Positions 58,217-64,000 of a stretch of DNA of 64,000 nt are shown here, in pieces. Numbering within the stretch: position 1 is the stretch's first letter; every line of letters begins with the position of its first letter. The stretch covers positions 1 through 64,000 of the forward strand of contig NZ_JAMXQV010000030.1 in assembly GCF_024703995.1 (NCBI RefSeq), in the 5' to 3' direction. This DNA comes from Amycolatopsis iheyensis. Its GTDB lineage: Bacteria; Actinomycetota; Actinomycetes; Mycobacteriales; Pseudonocardiaceae. The position numbers were made by a program, and so were the translations under genes. Below the pieces are notes generated by a model. The model made no database searches and had not been told where the DNA came from. It was given only the letters and a program-made list of their open reading frames with translations.

Positions 58217-59371
58217 TTGAGCTGGCTGGAAGACCGGGCCGTCGCGGTGATCACCGGCGCGGCCGTCGGGGACGCCCTCGGCGGCGCCACCGAAGGGTGG
58301 ACACCCGAACAGATCGAGCAGCGGCACGGTGGCCGGGTGACCGGGGTCGTCGGGCCCTGGTACCCCGACTGGCGGACCGCGCGCCCGATCGCGCCGTACC
58401 ACAAGGGCGACGGGCACATCACCGACGACACCCTCATGACGCGGGCGCTCGTCGAGGTGTACGCGAAGCGCCGCGCGCACCTCGACGCCTACGCGATGGC
58501 CGAGGACCTGGTGCCGCTGATGATCGGCGAACCACGCTGGGTGCCGGAGCTGGAGTCGACCGCGTTGCTGTTGCAGCGGGTCTTCCTGGCGGAGAAGTGG
58601 ATCGTCGCGAGACTCCACTACGGACACGTCGACCCGCGCGAAGCCGGCGTGGGCAACGTGGTCAACTGCGGCGCGGCGATGTACGTCGCCCCGGTCGGGG
58701 TGGTGAACGCGGGTGACCCGCGGGCCGCCTACGCGGAGGCGATCGACCTCACCGGCGCGCACCAGTCGAGCTACGGCCGCGAGGCGGCGGGCGTGCTGGC
58801 CGCGATGGTGGCCGCCGCCGTCGCCCCGGGCGCCACTTTGGACGACGTCGTCGCGGCCGCCTTGGAAGTGGCCCACGACGGGACCGCGGCGGCGCTGCGC
58901 GCGGTCGTCGAAAAGTTCGGTGGCCGGACCGTCCCCCCGGCCACCGACGACGAAGAGCGGGCACTCGCCGCGCTCGTCCGGGAGACGGTGGCGCCGTTCG
59001 ACTCGGTGGGGCCGCACTACCGGGAGATGTCGATGGACGCGCGGCGGCCGTCGCGGACGAAGGCCATCGAGGAGCTGCCGGCGGCGCTGGCGTTCGTGCT
59101 GGCGCACCGGGGTGACTTCCGGGGCGCGGTGCTGGCCTCGGTGAACTACGGCCGCGACGCGGACTCGATCGCCGTGATGGCGGCGGCGATCTGCGCGGGC
59201 CTCGGCGGTACGGCCGTCGTGCCCGCCGAGTGGGTCGACGAGATCGGCGACGCCAGCCGGATGGACCTGCGGGAGACCGGGCACCTGCTGGCCTCGGCGG
59301 CCGCGGACATCCTGAAGGCCGACCGCGAGCGTGCCGCGGCGCGGGCCGCGTTCCTCGAGGAGACGGCGTGA
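58217..59371 (+). CDS. ADP-ribosylglycohydrolase-family enzyme (first copy)
   Basis: 384 residues of the DraG/ARH3-type all-helical dinuclear-metal fold. GAAVGDALGGATEG (14-27) and the metal motif HITDDTLMT (67-75) are complete. The second metal motif is NYGRDADSIAVM near residue 315. These enzymes hydrolyse N- or O-ribosidic bonds; several relatives act on small glycosides rather than on protein ADP-ribose. TTG start at 58217 is supported by GGAG. Lies 13 bases after the binding-protein gene. Confidence 0.9.
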   Translation: MSWLEDRAVAVITGAAVGDALGGATEGWTPEQIEQRHGGRVTGVVGPWYPDWRTARPIAPYHKGDGHITDDTLMTRALVEVYAKRRAHLDAYAMAEDLVPLMIGEPRWVPELESTALLLQRVFLAEKWIVARLHYGHVDPREAGVGNVVNCGAAMYVAPVGVVNAGDPRAAYAEAIDLTGAHQSSYGREAAGVLAAMVAAAVAPGATLDDVVAAALEVAHDGTAAALRAVVEKFGGRTVPPATDDEERALAALVRETVAPFDSVGPHYREMSMDARRPSRTKAIEELPAALAFVLAHRGDFRGAVLASVNYGRDADSIAVMAAAICAGLGGTAVVPAEWVDEIGDASRMDLRETGHLLASAAADILKADRERAAARAAFLEETA

Positions 59372-60639
59372 GGCTCACCTGGGCCCAGCCCGAGGATCTG
59401 CTCCCGCACGAGCTGGTGCAGTCCGCTGCCGAGGGCAAGGACGTCACCGCGGTGCGGGAGCGGTGGGTCGCGGCGGGTGGGTCGCCGATCCCCGCGGTCG
59501 GTGGCGCCGGTCCGGCGATGCCGGAGTTGCGTTCGCTGGCGCGTGAGCTGCTCGACGAGCTGGACTCGCCGGTCGACGAGCCGGAGCCGGTCCTGCCCGC
59601 GGCGCCGGTGCTGCCCCGCGGTTCCCGCGGTCGTGAACTGGCGGCGTGGACCGGGCGCGCGGCCGGGTGCCTGCTCGGCAAGCCGGTCGAGAAGATCCCG
59701 CGCGAGGGGATCGAGGAAATCCTGCGCGCGACCGGCCGCTGGCCCCTCGACCGGTGGTTCACCGCGGTGGGGTTGCCTGCCGACGTCGCCGAGCGGTGGC
59801 CGTGGAACCGCCGCTCGGCGCCGACGTCCCTCGAAGAGAACATCGACGGGATGCCCGAGGACGACGACCTCAACTACCCGATGCTCGCACTGTCCCTTGT
59901 GGAGGCGCACGGCCGGTCGTTCACCACGTCCGACGTCGCTCAGCTGTGGCTGGACAACCTGCCCGCCGGGCGGGTCTTCACCGCGGAACGGGCCGCGTAC
60001 CGGAACCTCCTCGACGCGCGGGCGGACACCGCGACCCACCACAACCCGTTCCGCGAGTGGATCGGCGCGCTGATCCGCGCGGATGTGTTCGGCTGGGTCT
60101 CGCCGGGTGACGTGCACGAGGCGGCGAGGCTCGCGCGAGTCGACGCGCGGCTCAGCCACACGCGCAACGGGGTGTACGGCGCGATGTGGGCCGCCGCCCT
60201 CGCCTCGGCGGCGATGGTGTGCGACACGGTGGACGAGGTCCTCGACGCGGCATCGTCGGTGATCCCGGCGTCCAGCGACCTGGCCGCGGCGGTCTCCTTC
60301 GGCCGTTCGGCGGCGGCCGACGGTGATGTCCGAAGTGGACTCGACCGGGTGCACGCGCAGTACGGGCACCTGCACTGGGTGCATGTGCTCAACAACGCGG
60401 CGACGATCGCCTACGCGCTCGCGAAGGGCGGCGGGGAGTTCGGGCCGAGCGTGTCGATCGCGGTGACGGCCGGGTGGGACACGGACTCGGTGGCCGCGAC
60501 GGTCGGGGGAGTGGCCGGTGCGGTGAGCGGCGTGGACGAGTACTGGAGCAAGCCCCTCGATGGCCGGATCGCGACGTCGCTGCCCGGCGGGGAACGGCGG
60601 ATCGAGGACCTCGCGGCGCGGACGGCGGCACTCGCATGA
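59368..60639 (+). CDS. ADP-ribosylglycohydrolase-family enzyme (second copy)
   Basis: 423 residues. An N-terminal extension of about 85 residues (LTWAQPEDLLPHELVQSAAEG in part) precedes a DraG-like domain: GRAAGCLLGKPVEKIPREGI (about 97-116), MPEDDDLNYPMLAL as the first metal motif (a DDD-type variant), and TAGWDTDSVAATVGGVAGAV near 370. It differs clearly from the first copy, so the two probably act on different bonds or form a heteromer. GTGA overlap with the first copy and ATGA overlap with the kinase. Confidence 0.88.
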   Translation: MRLTWAQPEDLLPHELVQSAAEGKDVTAVRERWVAAGGSPIPAVGGAGPAMPELRSLARELLDELDSPVDEPEPVLPAAPVLPRGSRGRELAAWTGRAAGCLLGKPVEKIPREGIEEILRATGRWPLDRWFTAVGLPADVAERWPWNRRSAPTSLEENIDGMPEDDDLNYPMLALSLVEAHGRSFTTSDVAQLWLDNLPAGRVFTAERAAYRNLLDARADTATHHNPFREWIGALIRADVFGWVSPGDVHEAARLARVDARLSHTRNGVYGAMWAAALASAAMVCDTVDEVLDAASSVIPASSDLAAAVSFGRSAAADGDVRSGLDRVHAQYGHLHWVHVLNNAATIAYALAKGGGEFGPSVSIAVTAGWDTDSVAATVGGVAGAVSGVDEYWSKPLDGRIATSLPGGERRIEDLAARTAALA

Positions 60640-61517
60640 CCGGAAGAGTCGTGGTCGTGGGGTCCGCGAACGTCGACCTCGCCGTCGACGTGCCGCGGCC
60701 GCCGAAAGCCGGCGAGACCGTTCTCGGTGGCCGCCTTCGCCGGAGTCCCGGCGGCAAGGGCGCCAATCAGGCGGTTGCCGCCGCGTTGGCGGGCGGCGCC
60801 GACACCACCTTCGTCGGCGCCCTGGGTGAGGACGAAGGCGCCGACCTGCTCCTCGTCTCCCTCGGCGGCGCCGGGGTCCGGGCCGACCTCGTCGAACGCG
60901 CCGAAGCACCGACCGGCACCGCCTTCATCACCGTCTCCCCGGACGGTGAGAACGCCATCGTCGTGGCCCCCGGCGCCAACGACCACGTCCGGATCGGGGC
61001 CGCTCAGGCCGAGCGGATCGCCGAAGCCGACGTGGTGCTCGCCCAGCTGGAGATCCCTCTCGACGTGGTAGCGGCCGCCGCCGCGGCGAGGAAGAACACC
61101 GCACGCATGATCCTCAACGCCGCTCCTTCGCGGGAGCTGCCGGACTCGCTCTGGGACGTGCTCGACATCCTCGTCGTCAACGAACACGAAGCGGCCGACC
61201 TCGCCGGCGAGCCGGAGCGGCTGCTCAAGCGGGTGCCCGCGGTCGTCGTCACCCTCGGCGGCGAAGGCTGCGTGGTCCTGCGACGGGACCACGAACCCGT
61301 GCGCATCCCCGGCATCCCGGTCGACGTCGTCGACACCACCGGCGCCGGCGACACCTTCTGCGGTGTGCTCGCCGCGGCGCTCGCGCGGGGGCGAGACCTG
61401 CCCGACGCCGCGAAGCAGGCCACCGTGGCCGGGGCGCTCGCCGTCACCCGGCCCGGGGCACAGGCCGCCGTCCCCACCGTCGACGAGGTTGCCGCGCTCG
61501 GAGGAAACGCACCATGA
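60636..61517 (+). CDS. PfkB-family carbohydrate kinase (ribokinase-like)
   Basis: 293 residues. Ribokinase pattern: GSANVDLAVDVPRPPKAGET in part, SPGGKGANQAVAAALAGG (PfkB signature 1), VVNEHEAADLAG, and the ATP/anion-hole DTTGAGDTFCGVLAAALA with catalytic Asp in TGAGDTF. Best guess is phosphorylation of ribose or a similar sugar freed by the two preceding glycohydrolases. ATGA overlap at both ends (start with the glycohydrolase, stop with the barrel-FGE gene). Confidence 0.93.
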   Translation: MTGRVVVVGSANVDLAVDVPRPPKAGETVLGGRLRRSPGGKGANQAVAAALAGGADTTFVGALGEDEGADLLLVSLGGAGVRADLVERAEAPTGTAFITVSPDGENAIVVAPGANDHVRIGAAQAERIAEADVVLAQLEIPLDVVAAAAAARKNTARMILNAAPSRELPDSLWDVLDILVVNEHEAADLAGEPERLLKRVPAVVVTLGGEGCVVLRRDHEPVRIPGIPVDVVDTTGAGDTFCGVLAAALARGRDLPDAAKQATVAGALAVTRPGAQAAVPTVDEVAALGGNAP

Positions 61518-63355
61518 CCTACACGTTCGACCCGCTCGTGCCGCGGCCGATCGACCGGCCCGCCGAGGTGACCGGCCCCGATCCCGACGCGGCCAAGATC
61601 TTCGCCGCGCCCGCCGACCCGGCCGACCGGCCCGCGTGGCGCGAGGCGCTCGAGAACTGGCGCGACGACGCCCGGGCCCGGCACGGCTACACCGGCGCGA
61701 TGTACGAACGCCCGGGCGCCGCCTGGGCCGCGACCTGCCACACCGTCGCCCAGGTGTGGCTCTGGGACGAACTGCTCTACGACTTCAACGAGCGCCGCTT
61801 CACCCCCGAGCGCTTCCTCGCCGACGCCCGCGAGCGCTTCGGCGGCCTCGACGCCGTCGTGCTCTGGCACGCCTACCCGGTGATCGGCCTCGACGACCGC
61901 AACCAGTGGGACTTCTACCGCGACGTCCCCGGCCTCACCGAGCTGATCGAGTCACTGCACACCGCCGGATTGCACGTCTTCGTCGACTACAACCCCTGGG
62001 ACGTCGGCACCCGGCGTGGTGCCGACGACCTGACCGAGCTGGCCGCTCTCGTCGCCGACCTGAAGGCCGACGGCGTCTTCCTCGACACGCTCAAGAAGGC
62101 CGAGCCGGACTTCGTCGAGCGGCTCGAAGCCGCGCGGCCCGGGCTCGTCCTCGAAGGCGAATCCAAGCTCGCGGTCGAGCGGATCGAGGACCACCCGGCG
62201 TCGTGGGCGCAGTTCTTCGCCGACTCACCCGTGCCCGGTGTCCTGCGCGCCCACTGGTACGAGCGGCGCCACATGCAGCACCACGTCCGCCGCTGGCACC
62301 GCGACCACAGCGAGGAGCTGCAGTCCGCGTGGCTCAACGGCGTCGGGGTCATGGTCTGGGAAGTCGTCTTCGGCGTGTGGGTCGGCTGGTCGCCGCGTGA
62401 CGCCGGGACCGTGCGCCGGATGGTCACCCTCCAGCGTGCGGCCCAGGACCTGCTGCTGGACGGCGAATGGACACCGCTGGCCGAACTCGCGCCGGAAGCC
62501 GAGGCCGCCGGCGTGTACGCGTCGAAGTGGGAACTCGACGGGAAGATCCTCTGGACGCTCGTCAACCGCGGCGACACCGACTACCGCGGCCCGCTGCCCG
62601 GCGCCGACCTCTTCGACGGCGTCCCGGCTCGGGGGATCGGCGCCGCGGTGCAGGGTTGGTCGCCGGACCTCCCGCCGCTGCCGCACAACCCGGACGCTCG
62701 GTTCCCGCACCGGATCGCGAACCGAGTAAGTCCACAAAGGACTACCGGTGAGCCCGATGAAGATGCTGTCGTAATCCCGAAAGGACCGTACGTCCTCACC
62801 GTCCGGTACCGCGCCCGCGAGACCGGCATGTACCAGGGTGCGCCCTATGTGGACGAATGGAAGCCGCTTTCGCCGCGCCTGCACGACGCCCGCACGCTGC
62901 AACGCGAAGGCGAGCTGACCACGGCGGTGGCGGTGGCGGCCACCGAAGTGACCAACGCGCAGTACGCGGAGTTCCTCGCGGCCACCGGTCAGGAGCCGAG
63001 ACAGCCGGGCGCCCCGGACGAGCCCGTCACCCACGTCGACCTCGACGACGCCCGCGCGTACTGCGCCTGGCGCGGTGGCCGCCTGCCGACCGAGGACGAG
63101 TGGCAGCTGGCGGGGGATCGGTTGCGCCGTGGCACACCCGTCGTCTGGAACTGGACCGAGAGCGAGCACTCCGACGGCCGCACGCGGTTCGTGATGCTCA
63201 AGGGCGGCAGCGACTACCGCGCCGAAGGCTCCGAGTGGTACGTCGAAGGCGGCGTCAAAGCTCCGGACTACACCGTGAAGCTCCTCCTGCCCGGCTTCGG
63301 TCTCGCCCGGAGCGCGACGGTCGGCTTCCGGTGCGCGTGGGAGGTCCGGTCGTGA
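61514..63355 (+). CDS. Glycosidase-like barrel joined to an FGE-fold (SUMF1-like) domain
   Basis: 613 residues. The N-terminal ~400 form a TIM-barrel with glycoside-hydrolase features (VVLWHAYPVIGLDDRNQWDF, LHVFVDYNPWDVGTRRGADD, LKADGVFLDTLKKAEPDF, LVLEGESK; Asp and Glu candidates). The C-terminal ~190 (about 425-613) are an FGE/SUMF1 fold: TEVTNAQYAEFLAATGQ, AYCAWRGGRLPTEDEWQLAG, WNWTESEHSDGRTRF, LKGGSDYRAEGSEW and GFRCAW. One of the two FGE copper cysteines is missing (Thr in its place), so it is unlikely to be a true formylglycine oxidase. Linker codons (62726-62790) are unlike the rest. Confidence 0.75.
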   Translation: MTYTFDPLVPRPIDRPAEVTGPDPDAAKIFAAPADPADRPAWREALENWRDDARARHGYTGAMYERPGAAWAATCHTVAQVWLWDELLYDFNERRFTPERFLADARERFGGLDAVVLWHAYPVIGLDDRNQWDFYRDVPGLTELIESLHTAGLHVFVDYNPWDVGTRRGADDLTELAALVADLKADGVFLDTLKKAEPDFVERLEAARPGLVLEGESKLAVERIEDHPASWAQFFADSPVPGVLRAHWYERRHMQHHVRRWHRDHSEELQSAWLNGVGVMVWEVVFGVWVGWSPRDAGTVRRMVTLQRAAQDLLLDGEWTPLAELAPEAEAAGVYASKWELDGKILWTLVNRGDTDYRGPLPGADLFDGVPARGIGAAVQGWSPDLPPLPHNPDARFPHRIANRVSPQRTTGEPDEDAVVIPKGPYVLTVRYRARETGMYQGAPYVDEWKPLSPRLHDARTLQREGELTTAVAVAATEVTNAQYAEFLAATGQEPRQPGAPDEPVTHVDLDDARAYCAWRGGRLPTEDEWQLAGDRLRRGTPVVWNWTESEHSDGRTRFVMLKGGSDYRAEGSEWYVEGGVKAPDYTVKLLLPGFGLARSATVGFRCAWEVRS

Positions 63356-64000
63356 GCGTCTCCCGCGATCCTTCGGCCGGCGCGCTCGCCGGGCTGCGCG
63401 TCATCGACGCCTCGACGCTCTTCGCCGGCCCGATGGCCGCGATGCACCTGGGTGACATGGGTGCCGACGTGATCAAGGTCGAGCACCCGCGCAAACCCGA
63501 CCCGTCGCGCACCCACGGCGCCGCGAAGGACGGCGTCAACCTGTGGTGGAAGACGCTGGGCCGCAACAAGCGCACGGTCACCGCCGACCTCGGCAGCGAA
63601 GGCGGCCGCGAGGTGTTCCTCGCGCTCGCCACCACCGCCGACGTCGTCATCGAGAACTTCCGCCCGGGCACGCTCGAACGCTGGCACCTCGGGTACGACG
63701 AGCTGGCGAGCTGGAACCCGAAGCTGGTGCTCGCCCGCGTGACCGGCTTCGGGCAGCTCGGCCCGTACCGGTCGCGGCCGGGGTTCGGCACGCTCGCCGA
63801 GGCGATGAGCGGGTTCGCGGCGACCACCGGGGAGCCGGACGGCCCGCCGACGCTGCCGCCGTTCGGGCTCGCCGACGGCGTCGCGTCGCTGGCCACGGCA
63901 TACGCGATCATGGTCGCACTGGCCGCCCGCGCGACCACCGGCCGCGGGCAGGTCGTCGACACCGCGATCATCGAGCCGATGCTGGCCATGCTCGGCCCGC
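63352..64000 (+). CDS. CaiB/BaiF-family CoA transferase, N-terminal part
   Basis: 216 residues visible before the window edge. Family III CoA transferase: LAGLRVIDASTLFAGPMAAMHLGDMGADVIKVEHP in short segments, the start of the Rossmann-like domain, then NLWWKTLGRNKRTVTADLGS, ADVVIENFRPGTLERW, LVLARVTGFGQLGPYRSRPGFG and GRGQVVDTAIIEPML. Asp in the ADGVASLATA region is where the catalytic Asp sits. Such enzymes move CoA between carboxylates. GTGA overlap with the barrel-FGE gene keeps it in the LacI operon and implies an acid product. Confidence 0.9.
   Translation, partial: MSVSRDPSAGALAGLRVIDASTLFAGPMAAMHLGDMGADVIKVEHPRKPDPSRTHGAAKDGVNLWWKTLGRNKRTVTADLGSEGGREVFLALATTADVVIENFRPGTLERWHLGYDELASWNPKLVLARVTGFGQLGPYRSRPGFGTLAEAMSGFAATTGEPDGPPTLPPFGLADGVASLATAYAIMVALAARATTGRGQVVDTAIIEPMLAMLGP

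Noticed and set aside
1..64000. rRNA, tRNA, CRISPR arrays, transposases, integrases, att sites
   Set aside because: None found by reading. Repeats are limited to the 18-bp and 144-bp tandems and operator palindromes; composition is even apart from short A+T-rich operators.

Overview
The window is about 72% G+C coding sequence, with third positions almost always G or C. Its gene families are typical of a Pseudonocardiales actinomycete, most likely Amycolatopsis or a close relative; that assignment is an inference from gene content and codon use, not a database match. Many genes start with GTG. Operons are tightly packed with ATGA, GTGA or TGATG overlaps, and several genes have a TANNNT box 6-7 bases before the start codon, as in leaderless transcripts. 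I see no rRNA, tRNA, CRISPR array, transposase, integrase or phage module, so this looks like chromosomal accessory territory rather than a mobile island. Both edges cut a gene (an APC permease on the left, a CoA transferase on the right).

Layout. 1-9.9 kb holds small housekeeping and regulatory genes: a shortened GAF-ANTAR protein, two molybdenum-related proteins, an alpha/beta hydrolase divergent from an AraC regulator, a secreted S1 protease, stress proteins, an HD-GYP-LuxR regulator and a secreted carboxylesterase. 9.9-19.4 kb is a catabolic locus. A six-gene leftward operon (DUF6282 hydrolase, cupin, HpaI aldolase, flavin monooxygenase, BKACE enzyme, SDR) diverges from an MFS importer and an FMN-barrel dehydrogenase. 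Matching 17-bp palindromes lie in the divergent promoter and at the start of a nearby IclR gene. 19.6-25.1 kb is a secreted glycosidase operon (GH29 fucosidase, GH84 hexosaminidase, GH35 galactosidase) behind a dre-like site.

25.1-47 kb mixes secreted proteins of unknown role, a BTAD/NB-ARC/TPR regulator, an ABC exporter with a two-component system, a PadR/NTF2-like pair with matching palindromes, a Tat lipoprotein intradiol dioxygenase, an ECF41 sigma factor divergent from an NmrA-like gene, an acyl-CoA ligase, a sigma factor fused to a zinc anti-sigma motif and a membrane anchor, and a secreted PQQ-type sugar dehydrogenase. 47-53.9 kb has TetR and an NmrA-like oxidoreductase, then a PadR-ABC-FtsX operon interrupted by a 144-bp tandem repeat, a lysozyme-like barrel protein and a hydrolase.

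54-64 kb is one long LacI-headed operon. It encodes a sugar ABC importer, two ADP-ribosylglycohydrolase-family enzymes, a PfkB kinase, a glycosidase-like barrel joined to an FGE-fold domain, and a CaiB/BaiF CoA transferase. I read it as an uncharacterised glycoside or riboside uptake and breakdown pathway. Together with the IclR locus it is the best candidate here for undescribed biology.
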